This document shows, in pieces, positions 54,994 through 64,000 of a DNA stretch of 64,000 nt; the first letter of the stretch is position 1, and each line of letters begins with the position of its first letter. The notes under the pieces are model-generated. The model was given only the letters and a program-made list of their open reading frames with translations. It did not search any database and was not told the origin of the DNA. This DNA is from Gallionellaceae bacterium (GTDB lineage Bacteria; Pseudomonadota; Gammaproteobacteria; Burkholderiales; Thiobacillaceae), in the NCBI GenBank assembly GCA_028714875.1, contig JAQTLN010000020.1, positions 1 to 64,000 of the forward strand, written 5' to 3'. A program made the translations under genes and the position numbers.

Positions 54994-56521
54994 GCTGCAT
55001 CCTGCGGCGTTCGCGGCGGCGCCGCTCTTCGCTCAATGTCGTGGCGCTACGGATTCGCCTCTCCTGCTGGCGGCGGCACTCTCCACCCACGGCTTTCAAC
55101 ACTTCCACGGCGGCGACGAAAACTTCGGCGCGGTGCGCGTAATTGCGGAACATGTCCCAACTGGCGCAGGCCGGCGACAACAACACCGCATCGCCCGGCT
55201 GAGAGAGCTGGAAGGCCACGTTCACGGCCTCTTCCATGGTTTCCGCCCGGAATACCGGCGCGGCGTCGCCAATGGCTTCCGCCAGCAGCGGCCCATCGCG
55301 TCCGATCAGCACCACGGCGCGGGCATGCATTACCGCTTCCCTGAGCGGGGAAAAATCCTGGCCCTTGCCGTCGCCCCCGGCGATCAGCACCACCGGGACG
55401 GTGAACCCGTGCAAGGCGGCGGCGGTTGCGCCGACGTTGGTGCCCTTGGAATCGTCATAGAAGGCGCGCCCCGCCACCTCGGCCACGCGCTGCACGCGGT
55501 GTGGCAAACCCTCGAAGGTTTTAAGCGCCGGAATCAGGCCGGCATAGGGCAGGCCGATGGCGCGGCACAGCGCCAGCGCCGCCAGCGCGTTGGCGGCGTT
55601 GTGCAGCCCGGCGATGGGCAGCTTGTCCACCGGCAACAGGGCTTCGTCGCCCTCGCACAGCCAGAGGCGTTCCTTGCGGGTGGTGAGGCCGAAATACCCC
55701 ACCTCCCGGCCCTCCCCCGGCTGGGAAGGGAGCAAACCGAACGTCCATTGCGCGCGCCCCGTCAGCGCCATCGCCATGACCATCGGGTCGTCGCGATTCA
55801 GCACCTGGATACAGTCGGGCACATCCGACATCCGAAATCCGACATCCGAAATCCCGAACACCCGCGTTTTCGCCGCCGCGTAGTCGCTCAGGTCGGCGTA
55901 GCGATCCATGTGGTCCTGCGAAATATTGAGCACGGTCGCGGCGTCGGGATGCAGGCTGGAGGTGGTTTCCAACTGGAAGCTGGACAGTTCCAGCACCCAC
56001 ACATCGGGGTCGCGGCCAAAGGTCTCGCGGTTTTCCAGCGCCTCCAGCACCGGCAAGCCGATGTTGCCGGCCACCACGGTTTCCAGACCCACGGCCGCGC
56101 ACAAGTGGCCGACCAGGCTGGTGACCGTGCTCTTGCCATTGGAACCGGTGATGGCAATGATTTTGGCCTGGCTGCCCCGAACAGCGCGGGCGAACAGTTC
56201 CACGTCGCCCACCACTTCCTTGCCCGCCTCGATCGCGGCGCACAGTTCCGGCGTGGCCAGGGCGACACCGGGGCTGGCGACGATGAGATCGGCCCAGTCG
56301 AAATCCGCCGGTTCGAATCCACCCAACGTCAGCGCCACTTCCGGGAAAGCCTCGCGCAGATGTTGCGCATGCGGCGGCTCGTCGCGGGTGTCCGTGCCAC
56401 GCACCTGGGCATCGTGTTCCAGCAGCCAGCGCACGCAGGCCGCGCCGGTATCGCCGAGGCCGACCACTAGAGCCTTGCGACCCTGAAATTCGCTACTGCG
56501 CGGGACGATGGACGTGTTCAT
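54983..56521 (-). CDS. murD: UDP-N-acetylmuramoylalanine--D-glutamate ligase with repeat-derived inserts
   Basis: MurD adds D-glutamate to UDP-MurNAc-L-Ala. The ATP loop [13 protein letters not shown] is near residue 126, ELSSFQLE and ISQDHMDRY follow, and the C-terminal domain has [15 protein letters not shown] and [12 protein letters not shown]. At 512 residues it is about 50 longer than usual. Residues 222-234 ([13 protein letters not shown]) come from a heptamer array, residues about 265-274 ([10 protein letters not shown]) from a second palindrome, and an arginine-rich tail of about 35 residues runs into ftsW. Both inserts lie in the central domain after conserved blocks. Confidence 0.94.
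   Translation of the reverse strand: MNTSIVPRSSEFQGRKALVVGLGDTGAACVRWLLEHDAQVRGTDTRDEPPHAQHLREAFPEVALTLGGFEPADFDWADLIVASPGVALATPELCAAIEAGKEVVGDVELFARAVRGSQAKIIAITGSNGKSTVTSLVGHLCAAVGLETVVAGNIGLPVLEALENRETFGRDPDVWVLELSSFQLETTSSLHPDAATVLNISQDHMDRYADLSDYAAAKTRVFGISDVGFRMSDVPDCIQVLNRDDPMVMAMALTGRAQWTFGLLPSQPGEGREVGYFGLTTRKERLWLCEGDEALLPVDKLPIAGLHNAANALAALALCRAIGLPYAGLIPALKTFEGLPHRVQRVAEVAGRAFYDDSKGTNVGATAAALHGFTVPVVLIAGGDGKGQDFSPLREAVMHARAVVLIGRDGPLLAEAIGDAAPVFRAETMEEAVNVAFQLSQPGDAVLLSPACASWDMFRNYAHRAEVFVAAVEVLKAVGGECRRQQERRIRSATTLSEERRRRERRRMQHVS
55697..55735. repeat. CCCTCCCGGC-type palindromic repeat inside murD
   Basis: CCCACCTCCCGGCCCTCCCC followed by CGGCTGGGAAGGGAGC, a short REP-like element with CCGG centre. 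It is read in frame as SQPGEGREV in MurD. Confidence 0.55.
55821..55858. repeat. heptamer array (CCGAAAT/CCGACAT) inside murD
   Basis: Five units alternating ATCCGAC and ATCCGAA on the plus strand, read in MurD as residues 222-234 between AAAKTRV and [12 protein letters not shown] slightly diverged member of the same array family as in murG. Confidence 0.85.
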
Positions 56522-57603
56522 CTCAGTTTCAGCGTCGAAAGGCCGATCAACACCAGAATCATGCTGATGATCCAGAAACGGACCACCACCTGGGTTTCCT
56601 TCCAGCCCTTCTTCTCGAAGTGGTGATGGATCGGCGCCATGAGGAACACGCGTTTGCCGCGCAACTTGAATGAACCCACTTGCAACATCACCGACACCGT
56701 TTCGGCGACGAACACGCCACCCATGATGAACAGCACGATTTCCTGACGCACGATCACGGCCACCACGCCCAAGGCCGCGCCCAGGGCCAGCGCGCCGACG
56801 TCGCCCATAAATACCTCGGCCGGATAGGCGTTGAACCAGAGAAAGGCCAGCCCCGCGCCCACCAGGGCGGAGCAGAACACCACCAGCTCGCCCGCGCCGG
56901 GGATGTGCGGCAGACCCAGATATTTGGAGAACACGGCGTGGCCGGCCACGTAGGAGAAGATGGCCAGGGCGCCCGCCACCATCACGGTGGGCAGGATGGC
57001 GAGGCCATCGGCGCCGTCAGTCAGGTTCACCGCGTTGCTGGTGCCGACAATGACGAAGTAGGCCAGCAGCACGAAGCCCACCACACCCAACGGCATCACG
57101 ATGTTCTTGAAGAAGGGCACGATCAGTTCGGTCTGTGCCGGTAGATGCGCGGACCAGGCCAGCCAGCCCGCCACCGCGATACCAATCAGCGACTGCCAGA
57201 AATATTTCCAGCGCGAAGCCAGACCCTTGGGATTTTTTTCGACAACCTTGCGCCAGTCATCGACCCAGCCGATGCCGCCGAAGCCGACCAGGGTAAACAG
57301 GGCGATCCAAACGTACTGGTTGGTGAGATCCGCCCACAACAACGTGGTGATGGCCACCGAGGCGAGGATCAGCGCGCCGCCCATGGTCGGCGTGCCGGCC
57401 TTGATCAGATGGGTTTGCGGGCCATCGTCGCGCACCGGCTGGCCGACCTTCAGGTGGGTGAGCTTGCGGATCATCCAGGGCCCGACGACGAAGGAGATGA
57501 GCAACGCGGTCAGCGCCGCCAGCACCGCGCGCAGGGTGATGTAGTTGAAGACGTTGAACAGGCGGATGTCATGGCCGATCCACTTGGCGAGCATCAGGAG
57601 CAT
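56518..57603 (-). CDS. mraY: phospho-N-acetylmuramoyl-pentapeptide transferase
   Basis: MraY transfers phospho-MurNAc-pentapeptide to undecaprenyl phosphate, making lipid I. The 361-residue protein starts [25 protein letters not shown] at ATG 57603 and has ten hydrophobic segments, [14 protein letters not shown], the aspartates in [28 protein letters not shown], and the histidine loop [15 protein letters not shown]. It overlaps murF by 10 bases and murD by four. Confidence 0.98.
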   Translation of the reverse strand: MLLMLAKWIGHDIRLFNVFNYITLRAVLAALTALLISFVVGPWMIRKLTHLKVGQPVRDDGPQTHLIKAGTPTMGGALILASVAITTLLWADLTNQYVWIALFTLVGFGGIGWVDDWRKVVEKNPKGLASRWKYFWQSLIGIAVAGWLAWSAHLPAQTELIVPFFKNIVMPLGVVGFVLLAYFVIVGTSNAVNLTDGADGLAILPTVMVAGALAIFSYVAGHAVFSKYLGLPHIPGAGELVVFCSALVGAGLAFLWFNAYPAEVFMGDVGALALGAALGVVAVIVRQEIVLFIMGGVFVAETVSVMLQVGSFKLRGKRVFLMAPIHHHFEKKGWKETQVVVRFWIISMILVLIGLSTLKLR

Positions 57604-58943
57604 GTCTGGTTCTCCATGAACGACCGCACCACCCGTTCCATTTTCATGAAGCGGGAACCCTTCACCAGCACGGTCACGTCCGCGCCAAGGGCGCATTCGA
57701 TTTCCGCCAGCATTTCCTCGATGCGCTCGAAGTGCATCGCCCCCTGGCCAAATCCCTGCACCGAGTTGAGTGACATTTCGCCCAGGCAGAGCAGGCGGTC
57801 GATGCCGGCGGCTTGGGCGCGCTCACCGACTTCGCGATGCAGCGCGGCGGTATCCGGCCCCAGTTCACCCATGTCGCCCAGCACCAGAATGCGCTTGCCC
57901 GGCCGCGCGGCCAGCACCTGAATGGCGGCGAGCACGGAGTCGGGATTGGCGTTGTAGGTGTCGTCGATCAGGGTGGCGCCAAGGATGCAGGGATGCGCTT
58001 GCAGACGGCCCTTGCTGCCGCTGTAAGCCGCCAGGCCGCGCGCCACGGCGTCCGCCGCGACACCCAGCGCCAGCGCGGCGGTGGTGGCGGCGGCGGCGTT
58101 GCGCAGGTTGTGTTCGCCGGGAACCTGCAACGTGGTTTCGACGCGGCCGACGGGGGTGTCGAGGTAGGCGGCCCGTTCACCGGACGCCGCGTGGATGCGC
58201 ACGGCGGCGCTCTCCGCGAAACCGAAGCTCAATACCTTGTGCTCGCCCGCCAGGCCGCGCCACAACTCGGCGTGCGGGTCATCGGCGTTGATGATGGCGA
58301 TGCCGTCCTCTTTCAGGCCGGCGTAAATCTCGCCCTTGGCGCGCGCCACGGCCTCGACGCTGCCGAGGCCTTCCAGGTGGGCGCGCAGGGCATTGTTGAC
58401 CAGGGCCACGTCGGGGCGGGCGAGGCGAGTCATGTAGTCGATCTCGCCGGAATGGTTCATGCCCATCTCGATGGCGGCGTAACGGTGCGCCGGTGTCAGC
58501 CTCAGCAAGGTGAGCGGCATGCCGATGTCGTTGTTGAGATTGCCGGCGGTGGCCAGCACCGCGTTTTCTCCCGCCTCGGCGGCGAGGATGGCGGCGAGCA
58601 TTTCCTTCACCGTGGTCTTGCCGTTGCTGCCGGTAATGGCGGCCAACTTCGCCGGCATGCGCGAACGGTGCCAGGCGGCGAGCTGGCCGAGGCCGATACG
58701 GGTGTCTTCCACCAACAGCGCGGGTGTGATGTTCAGTCCGGCACTTGCCGCCACCATTACCGCGGCGGCGCCGCTTTCCAACGCCTTCGCGGCAAAGGCA
58801 TGGCCGTCGAAGCGCGGTCCTTTCAGCGCCACATACAGGCAGCCCGGCGGCAGATCGCGGGTATCGCTGGAGACGGCTCCCAGCGCCACGTCGGCGCCGA
58901 CTGCGCTGGCGTTGAGGGCCTGGGCGGCTTCATGTAGATGCAC
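57594..58943 (-). CDS. murF: UDP-N-acetylmuramoyl-tripeptide--D-alanyl-D-alanine ligase
   Basis: MurF attaches the D-Ala-D-Ala dipeptide made by Ddl. The 449-residue protein has [19 protein letters not shown] near residue 25, ATP loop [16 protein letters not shown] near residue 106, [17 protein letters not shown], and [15 protein letters not shown]. It overlaps murE by 14 bases and mraY by 10. No repeat insert is visible in it. Confidence 0.97.
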   Translation of the reverse strand: MHLHEAAQALNASAVGADVALGAVSSDTRDLPPGCLYVALKGPRFDGHAFAAKALESGAAAVMVAASAGLNITPALLVEDTRIGLGQLAAWHRSRMPAKLAAITGSNGKTTVKEMLAAILAAEAGENAVLATAGNLNNDIGMPLTLLRLTPAHRYAAIEMGMNHSGEIDYMTRLARPDVALVNNALRAHLEGLGSVEAVARAKGEIYAGLKEDGIAIINADDPHAELWRGLAGEHKVLSFGFAESAAVRIHAASGERAAYLDTPVGRVETTLQVPGEHNLRNAAAATTAALALGVAADAVARGLAAYSGSKGRLQAHPCILGATLIDDTYNANPDSVLAAIQVLAARPGKRILVLGDMGELGPDTAALHREVGERAQAAGIDRLLCLGEMSLNSVQGFGQGAMHFERIEEMLAEIECALGADVTVLVKGSRFMKMERVVRSFMENQTCS

Positions 58944-60516
58944 GTTGCTTCCTTTCTGATAGCGCTTTTTGCGCTTCTTCCCTATCCGAGAACGGGACTC
59001 TCACGCCGTTGCTTTCCTGGTAAGGCTCATGCCCCTTGCCGGCCAACACGACGATGTCTTCCGGGCCGGCGGATTGAATGGCTTTGTGGATCGCGGCGCG
59101 ACGATCGACGATGGCGTCCTGGCCGGGCGGCATGCCGGCGAGGATGTCGGCGATGATGTGGGCCGGGTCTTCATTGCGCGGGTTGTCGCTGGTAACGATG
59201 GCGACATCGGCGCGCGCCGCCACCGCCGCGCCCATCAACGGACGCTTCGCCGTGTCGCGGCCACCACCACAGCCGAACACGCAAATCAACTTGCCTTTGG
59301 TGAGCGGCTTCAGGGCGGCCAGCACCTTTTCCAGCGCGTCCGGGGTGTGGGCAAAGTCGACGATCACGGTCGGCTCGCCGGCTTCGCCGTTCACGCTCTG
59401 CATCCGACCGGGTACGGCTTCGACCTTTGCCAGCGCGGCCAGCGCATCGGCCAGCGGCACATCGCCAGCCAACAACGCGGCCAGGGCGGCGAGCAGGTTG
59501 TAGGCATTGAATTCGCCGAGCAGCGGGCTGACCAGTTCACCCATGCCCCAAGGGGTGACGATTTCCATGCGCAGGCCATTGCGGTCGGCGCGCAGGATTT
59601 TCGCGCGGAGATCGCCGCCCTGGCCGGCTGTAGCGCAGGCGTCCTCGCCTGCACCTAGCGCTGAATGCAGGCGGGACGCCTGCGCTACGAGGGCGTGCAT
59701 GTTGGCATCGGGCCGCTCCAAACCGTAGCTAAGGACCCGGGTGGCGCCGCCGCGCAGTTGTTGCTCCAGGCTGGCGCCGAGTTCGTCATCAGCGTTGAGC
59801 ACCGCCCATTTCAGGCCGGGCCAGGCGAACAGGCGCGCCTTGGCGGCGGCATAGCTGGCCATGTCGCCGTGGTAATCGAGATGGTCTTGCGTCAGATTGG
59901 TCAGCACCGCGACATCGAACGCCACGCCGGCGACGCGCCCTTGATGCAGTCCGTGCGAGGAAACCTCCATCGCCACGCCGCCCGCGCCGGCTTCGCGGTA
60001 GTCAGCCAGCAAGGCTTGCAGGCTGACAGCGTCCGGCGTGGTGTGGCTGGCTACCCGAAGCTCTCCGGGAAAGCCGTTGCCGATGGTGCCGATGGCCGCC
60101 GTCTTGCGCCCCAGCGTGGTCCAGGCGGCGGAGAGCCAGTGCGCCACCGAGGTCTTGCCGTTGGTGCCGGTGATGCCGGTGATCCAGAGATGTTGCGAGG
60201 GGTTCGCATACCAGGCGGCGGCGAGGCTGGCGGCCTGTTCCTTGAGGTTGGCCACGGGCAGATTGGCGATCTCGCCGTCGTTCCAGACATGGTTGTCCGG
60301 CTCCCACAGCACGGCGGCGGCGCCGGCGTGTATCGCGGCGGCGATGTGGTCACGGCCGTCATGGGCGCCGCCGGGGAAGGCGAGGAACACGTCGCCCGCG
60401 CCGACGCGGCGGCTATCGGCGCTCATGCCGCGCGCGCCGGGCACGAGGGCGCGCAACTGGGCGACCACGGCGGCCGCGTCAAATCCGAAATCCGAAATCC
60501 GAGATCCGAAATCCAT
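58930..60516 (-). CDS. murE: UDP-MurNAc-L-Ala-D-Glu--2,6-diaminopimelate ligase with repeat-derived insert
   Basis: MurE adds the third residue of the stem peptide. The DNPRNEDP motif near the C-terminus predicts meso-diaminopimelate as substrate. ATP loop GTNGKTSVAHWL is near residue 115. Two repeat marks are seen. The first codons after ATG are a heptamer array (MDFGSRISDFGF). Residues about 275-296 ([22 protein letters not shown]) are encoded by an inverted-repeat element within the central domain. ATG 60516 and the GTG before it (60519) are both possible starts; each overlaps the ftsI stop. Confidence 0.95.
   Translation of the reverse strand: MDFGSRISDFGFDAAAVVAQLRALVPGARGMSADSRRVGAGDVFLAFPGGAHDGRDHIAAAIHAGAAAVLWEPDNHVWNDGEIANLPVANLKEQAASLAAAWYANPSQHLWITGITGTNGKTSVAHWLSAAWTTLGRKTAAIGTIGNGFPGELRVASHTTPDAVSLQALLADYREAGAGGVAMEVSSHGLHQGRVAGVAFDVAVLTNLTQDHLDYHGDMASYAAAKARLFAWPGLKWAVLNADDELGASLEQQLRGGATRVLSYGLERPDANMHALVAQASRLHSALGAGEDACATAGQGGDLRAKILRADRNGLRMEIVTPWGMGELVSPLLGEFNAYNLLAALAALLAGDVPLADALAALAKVEAVPGRMQSVNGEAGEPTVIVDFAHTPDALEKVLAALKPLTKGKLICVFGCGGGRDTAKRPLMGAAVAARADVAIVTSDNPRNEDPAHIIADILAGMPPGQDAIVDRRAAIHKAIQSAGPEDIVVLAGKGHEPYQESNGVRVPFSDREEAQKALSERKQRAST
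59630..59688. repeat. GTAGCGCAGGCGTCC inverted-repeat element inside murE
   Basis: 59 bp bounded by the same 15-bp arms as the element at 52528-52625 (59630-59644 and 59674-59688), with inner TCGCCTGC/GCAGGCGG pairing. It is read without a stop as [18 protein letters not shown]. Confidence 0.88.
60481..60515. repeat. heptamer array (CCGAAAT) at the first codons of murE
   Basis: Four to five units, one varied (CCGAGAT), directly after the murE start codon, translated DFGSRISDFGF. It is placed like the arrays in murG: just behind the overlapping start codon of a dcw gene. Confidence 0.85.
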
Positions 60517-62261
60517 CACACCGACTCCGCGATCACAGGCGCTTCGCCCGGGGGGGCGCTGTCGCTGTCGAAACGAGTGTCCGGCGGCACCGCCATGAAG
60601 CGCAGCGCCCCGGCCATGACGCGCGAGAACACCGGAGCGGCAACCAGGCCGCCGTAGTAATCGTGGCCACCCGGCTCATCGATCATCACCGCCACCACCA
60701 GGCGCGGATTGGAGGCGGGCGCCAGGCCGACGAAGGAACTGACGTACTTGTCCGACTCGTAGCCACCGCCGCTCAACTTGAACTTGTGCGCGGTGCCGGT
60801 CTTGCCGCCGACGCGGTAGCCGGCCACGCGCGCCATCGGCGCCGTGCCGCCGTTCTGGGTAACCAGTTCCAGCATGGCCAAAACCTTGTTCGCCGCGTCC
60901 GCCGACATCACGCGCACGCCGGTTGCCGCGCCTTCGCGACGCAGGGTGGTGAGCGCGGGCATGACGCCCTGGTTGGCGAAGGCGGTATAGGCGTGCGCCA
61001 GTTGCAACAGGCTGACCGAGAGGCCGTGGCCGTAAGCCATGGTGGCTTTTTCAATCGGCCGCCAGGAGGCGAATGGGCGCAGGCGGCCGTTGACCTCGCC
61101 GGGCAGGCCGGACTGCGGCGGCGCGCCGAGGCCGGCGCGGGTGAGCAGGCGCCAGTAGTCCTCGCCGCGCATTTCCAGGGCGATCTTGGCGGCGGCCACG
61201 TTACTGGACACCTGGATCGCCTGGGAAACGCTGAGCACACCCTTGGCATGGGTATCGGTGATTTTCTTGTCGCCGACGATGAACCAGCCCGGCCCGGTAT
61301 CGATGGTGGTTTCCGGGGACACCACCTTGGCATCCAGAGCGGCCGAAACCAGCAAGGGTTTCATGGTGGAGCCGGGCTCGAACACATCGGTGACCGCGCG
61401 GTTGCGCAGCCCCTCCGGGCGGTAGGTGGCGCGGCTGTTGGGGTTGAAGCTGGGGGTGTTGGCGAGCGCCAGGATTTCGCCGGTGCGCGCGTCGAGCACC
61501 ACCACGGAACCGGCGCGTGCATTGTGCTTGGTCACGGCATCCGAAAGCTCGCGATAAGCCAGATACTGGATGTGCTGATTCAGGCTCAGCACCAGATCGC
61601 GCCCCGGCTTGGGCGGCTTGATCTGCTCCAGCACTTCCACCACGTTGCCGAGACGGTCACGCACCACGCGCTGCGCGCCGGCCTCGCCCGCCAGCCAGGA
61701 CTGGAAGGCCAGTTCGACGCCTTCCTGGCCCTTGTCATCCAGATTGGTGATGCCCAGGACATGCCCCATGACCTCGCCGGCCGGGTAGTAACGGCGGTAT
61801 TCCGGCTTGCTAAACACGCCGGCCAGATTAAGCGCCATGATCTGCCTCGCCTTGGGCGGTTCGAGCTGTCGCTCCAGATAGACGAAGCCTTTGCTCTTGT
61901 CGGCGAAAACATGTGCCAACTGTTTCGGATCGCGCTCCAGAATCGTGGCCAGCGCCTTGATCTGTTCCGGGCTGGCGTCGGCCTGGCGCGGATTCACCCA
62001 GATGGTTTCCACCGGCGTGCTCACCGCCACCGGCTCGCCCCTGCGGTCGCTGATCACGCCGCGATAGGCCGGGATGGGCGCCACGCGCTGCACCCGCTTT
62101 TCGCCTTCCTCGTTGAGGAAATCGTTATGCCAGGCTTGCAGATAGACCGCGCGCACCGATAGCGCGGCGAAGCCACCGAACAACAGCGCCAGGGTCAGGC
62201 GCATGCGCCAGCGTTGCAGGTCCAGGTGCAGCATGGTGTGGGATTTGCGCGGAACGCTCAT
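60516..62261 (-). CDS. ftsI: septal peptidoglycan transpeptidase FtsI (PBP3)
   Basis: The division-specific class B penicillin-binding protein. The 581-residue product has a membrane anchor (LTLALLFGGFAALSVRAVYL, about residues 23-42), a pedestal domain with RGVISDRRGEPVAVS, and the transpeptidase with the serine motif STMK (in FEPGSTMKP, near residue 303), SSN (VSSNVAAAK) and KTGT (GGKTGTAHK). It overlaps ftsL by four bases. Confidence 0.98.
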   Translation of the reverse strand: MSVPRKSHTMLHLDLQRWRMRLTLALLFGGFAALSVRAVYLQAWHNDFLNEEGEKRVQRVAPIPAYRGVISDRRGEPVAVSTPVETIWVNPRQADASPEQIKALATILERDPKQLAHVFADKSKGFVYLERQLEPPKARQIMALNLAGVFSKPEYRRYYPAGEVMGHVLGITNLDDKGQEGVELAFQSWLAGEAGAQRVVRDRLGNVVEVLEQIKPPKPGRDLVLSLNQHIQYLAYRELSDAVTKHNARAGSVVVLDARTGEILALANTPSFNPNSRATYRPEGLRNRAVTDVFEPGSTMKPLLVSAALDAKVVSPETTIDTGPGWFIVGDKKITDTHAKGVLSVSQAIQVSSNVAAAKIALEMRGEDYWRLLTRAGLGAPPQSGLPGEVNGRLRPFASWRPIEKATMAYGHGLSVSLLQLAHAYTAFANQGVMPALTTLRREGAATGVRVMSADAANKVLAMLELVTQNGGTAPMARVAGYRVGGKTGTAHKFKLSGGGYESDKYVSSFVGLAPASNPRLVVAVMIDEPGGHDYYGGLVAAPVFSRVMAGALRFMAVPPDTRFDSDSAPPGEAPVIAESV

Positions 62262-62536
62262 GGCCGCGCTCCGGACTGTGCATGCAGCACATAGATGCGC
62301 CCGGGTCCGGGAATCGCCATTTTCAGGCGGTCGCGCGCCACTTCTTCCACCCGGTTGTGCATCAGCCAGGTGGATATCTCAAGTTGCAACTGGCCCCATT
62401 CCACATCCAGGGCGCGGGCGCGGGCCTGTTCCGACTGCAACGCTATAAACAATTTGCGCGCCTGGTGGCGCGCCGAGACGACGGTGAGGGCACAGGCGAC
62501 CAGGGCCGCGACCAGGATCATGTTCAGCTTGACCAT
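62258..62536 (-). CDS. ftsL: cell division protein FtsL
   Basis: A 92-residue bitopic protein: a short cytoplasmic tail, one membrane helix ([19 protein letters not shown]) and a periplasmic coiled coil ([30 protein letters not shown]) that pairs with FtsB and activates FtsW/FtsI. Position between rsmH and ftsI and length match the family although sequence conservation is low. It overlaps rsmH by 13 bases and ftsI by four. Confidence 0.93.
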   Translation of the reverse strand: MVKLNMILVAALVACALTVVSARHQARKLFIALQSEQARARALDVEWGQLQLEISTWLMHNRVEEVARDRLKMAIPGPGRIYVLHAQSGARP

Positions 62537-63546
62537 GGCACCCCCGTGCGCTCGGCCACCCGCATGGTCGCGCTGCGCGCGCGCGGGTTCCCCCTGGATT
62601 CACTATCGGAAGGCTTCACCGCCCGGCCGACCAGGCGCAAGCAGCCGCCGCGCAGATCGGCGGCGAGCACGGGAATCTCGGGCGGCATCTGCTCGCCCTG
62701 GGATTCGCGGCGCATGTACTGCTTCACCATTCGATCTTCCAGAGAATGAAAACTGATCACCACCAGGCGTCCGCCCGTCTTCAGCAAGGCCGCGGCTTGC
62801 GGCAACGCCTGTTCAATCTCTTCAAGCTCGCGGTTAATGAAAATCCGCACAGCTTGAAACGTGCGCGTCGCCGGGTCCTGGCCGCGTTCGCGGGTGCGCA
62901 CGGCTCCGGCGACGACGACAGCCAACTGGCGGGTACTCGTGATCGGCGACTCCGTTCTTGCTTGCGCAATCGCCCGCGCAACCTGCCTAGCAAACCGCTC
63001 TTCGCCATAGTCCCTGACAACTTGGGCAATCTCCTCTACCGGTGCCTGGTTCAACCACTCGGCGGCGGTCATGCCCCGGCTGGTGTCCATGCGCATGTCC
63101 AAAGGAGCATCGAAACGAAAACTGAAGCCCCGCTCGGCCTCGTCCAACTGCGGGCTGGACACCCCCAGATCGAACAACACCCCATCCACTTCCAGCACAC
63201 CCGCCGCGCGCAGAGCCTCGGCCAACTCCGAGAACGGCGCATGGACCATGCGAAAACGCGCATCGTCCAGCGCATTCCCAACCGCCACCGCCGCGAGATC
63301 GCGATCCAGCGCGATCAGCCGGCCTTGCGGCCCCAGCTTCTCCAGAATCGCCCGGCTGTGGCCGCCACGGCCGAAGGTGGCATCCACATAAACCCCGTCC
63401 GGCTGAAGATTCATCGCCGCGACGGCTTCTTCCAGCAGGACCGAGACATGAGCCCCCACGCTCTCGTCCGTTCGCGGCCCCCCGAGGGGGAGCAATGCCC
63501 GGCTTGGGTCGGCCCGGCGCCGGGCATGCGCTGTCCCCGCGCTCAC
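62524..63546 (-). CDS. rsmH: 16S rRNA (cytosine(1402)-N(4))-methyltransferase
   Basis: RsmH (MraW) methylates N4 of C1402 in 16S rRNA. The 340-residue protein has [13 protein letters not shown] near residue 33, the SAM motif [18 protein letters not shown] near residue 52, [19 protein letters not shown] and the C-terminal [15 protein letters not shown]. The first 30 residues are not family-like; residues 3-24 derive from a dispersed repeat. The start is GTG, overlapping the mraZ stop by four bases (GTGA). Confidence 0.96.
   Translation of the reverse strand: MSAGTAHARRRADPSRALLPLGGPRTDESVGAHVSVLLEEAVAAMNLQPDGVYVDATFGRGGHSRAILEKLGPQGRLIALDRDLAAVAVGNALDDARFRMVHAPFSELAEALRAAGVLEVDGVLFDLGVSSPQLDEAERGFSFRFDAPLDMRMDTSRGMTAAEWLNQAPVEEIAQVVRDYGEERFARQVARAIAQARTESPITSTRQLAVVVAGAVRTRERGQDPATRTFQAVRIFINRELEEIEQALPQAAALLKTGGRLVVISFHSLEDRMVKQYMRRESQGEQMPPEIPVLAADLRGGCLRLVGRAVKPSDSESRGNPRARSATMRVAERTGVPWSS
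63475..63540. repeat. CCGGGCC-CCCAAG / CCCCTCGGGGGG-type repeat inside rsmH
   Basis: On the minus strand GCCCGGCGCCGGGCC, GACCCAAGCCGGGCA and CCCCCTCGGGGGGC follow each other, as in 51018-51094. It sits directly behind the rsmH start codon and is read in frame. Confidence 0.78.
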
Positions 63547-64000
63547 AGAGAAAAGCCTTTGAGGCCTTCGGACAAGGTGCCGTCACGCGCGGCCACCGCC
63601 AGTTGTTCGGGAAAGTGCGCGGCTTGTTCAAGCCGGCCTTGCCAGGCGGCATCGTCCCAAAGCTCGAACTTCTCGCCCTGGCCGACCAGCGCCACGCTTT
63701 TTTCCAGCTTGGCGAAGCGGCGCAGCATGGGCGAAACCAGAATCCGGCCGGCGCTGTCCGCCTCCACTTCCTCGGCCGAACCGATCACCAGACGCTTCAA
63801 CTCCTTGGCGATGGGGTCCAGGCTGGGCAGTGCGTTGAGCTTGGCGGCGACTTTTTCCCACTCGGGAAACGGGTAGAGCAGCAGGCAACCGCTGGTCGGG
63901 TCGGCCGTCAATACGAGATGCCCGCCGCAAACCCCGGCCAGACGCTCACGCAAGCGCGCGGGAATGGCCAAGCGACCCTTCCCGTCCAGCGCCATCTGCG
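63543..64000 (-). CDS. mraZ: division/cell-wall cluster transcriptional repressor MraZ (5' end cut by window)
   Basis: MraZ is a ring-forming DNA-binding protein that represses the dcw promoter. Two AbrB/SpoVT-type units are visible: [16 protein letters not shown] at the start and [18 protein letters not shown] near residue 80. Family members have about ten more residues before this block, and the frame is still open at the window edge, so the true start is to the right of 64000; the internal ATG at 63995 is unlikely to be it. The promoter and MraZ operator therefore also lie outside the window. Confidence 0.93.
   Translation of the reverse strand, partial: QMALDGKGRLAIPARLRERLAGVCGGHLVLTADPTSGCLLLYPFPEWEKVAAKLNALPSLDPIAKELKRLVIGSAEEVEADSAGRILVSPMLRRFAKLEKSVALVGQGEKFELWDDAAWQGRLEQAAHFPEQLAVAARDGTLSEGLKGFSL

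Noticed and set aside
45673-60515. Heptamer arrays as possible CRISPR arrays
   Set aside because: The units are contiguous 7-mers without spacers, and no cas genes are present.

Overview
The window is a dense bacterial chromosome segment, high in G+C, from a betaproteobacterium. The evidence is gene order: ribB(A)-ribH-nusB-thiL-pgpA-pncC-recA-recX, tpiA-secG-tRNA-Leu-nuoA-N, and a complete mraZ-to-ftsZ-lpxC cell-division cluster, plus a RibBA variant with a degenerate second domain. I cannot name the genus. A predicted persulfide-sensing regulon would suit a sulfur-metabolising member, but that is inference. No phage, insertion sequence or CRISPR array is visible, and there is no gene-free stretch longer than 300 bases.

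Layout. 1-317: leader and promoter of an rRNA operon reading leftwards off the window, then an initiator tRNA with its own promoter. 391-1575: an iron-ADH-family dehydrogenase. 1572-7888 (minus): recX, recA, pncC, pgpA, thiL, nusB, ribH, ribBA-like, ribE. 7916-12563: a methyltransferase, a periplasmic phosphate-binding-like protein with an overlapping outer-membrane barrel gene, psiE, argB and a small heat-shock protein. 12822-13205: a secreted eight-CGG repeat protein resembling HvfA-type copper-binding RiPP precursors, with no modifying enzyme beside it. 27809-13371 (minus): all 14 subunits of NADH:quinone oxidoreductase behind one sigma70-like promoter. 27887-34805 (minus): tRNA-Leu, secG, tpiA, a MoeB/ThiF-like protein, an unknown protein, ctpA, envC and gpmI. 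34935-42928 (plus): an ArsR-family regulator with the two-cysteine spacing of persulfide sensors, a TolC/adaptor/RND export system, a YgaP-type membrane protein, Uma2, a membrane rhodanese and glutaredoxin 3. 43175-44308: a glyoxylate aminotransferase. 44454 to the right edge (minus): lpxC and the dcw cluster mraZ-rsmH-ftsL-ftsI-murE-murF-mraY-murD-ftsW-murG-murC-murB-ddl-ftsQ-ftsA-ftsZ, joined mostly by 1-14 nt overlaps.

Three things stand out. First, several families of short dispersed repeats have entered the tightly packed operons, and many are translated in frame. Ddl, MurB, MurG, MurE, MurD, RsmH and PgpA carry repeat-derived peptides. In Ddl the ancestral start region appears duplicated around the insert. 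Second, the regulator at 34935 has cysteines 66 residues apart, as in SqrR/BigR, and a perfect palindrome lies on the -10 box of the RND operon, which suggests a sulfide/persulfide-induced exporter. Third, the HvfA-like protein is an orphan built from a 22-residue tandem unit.
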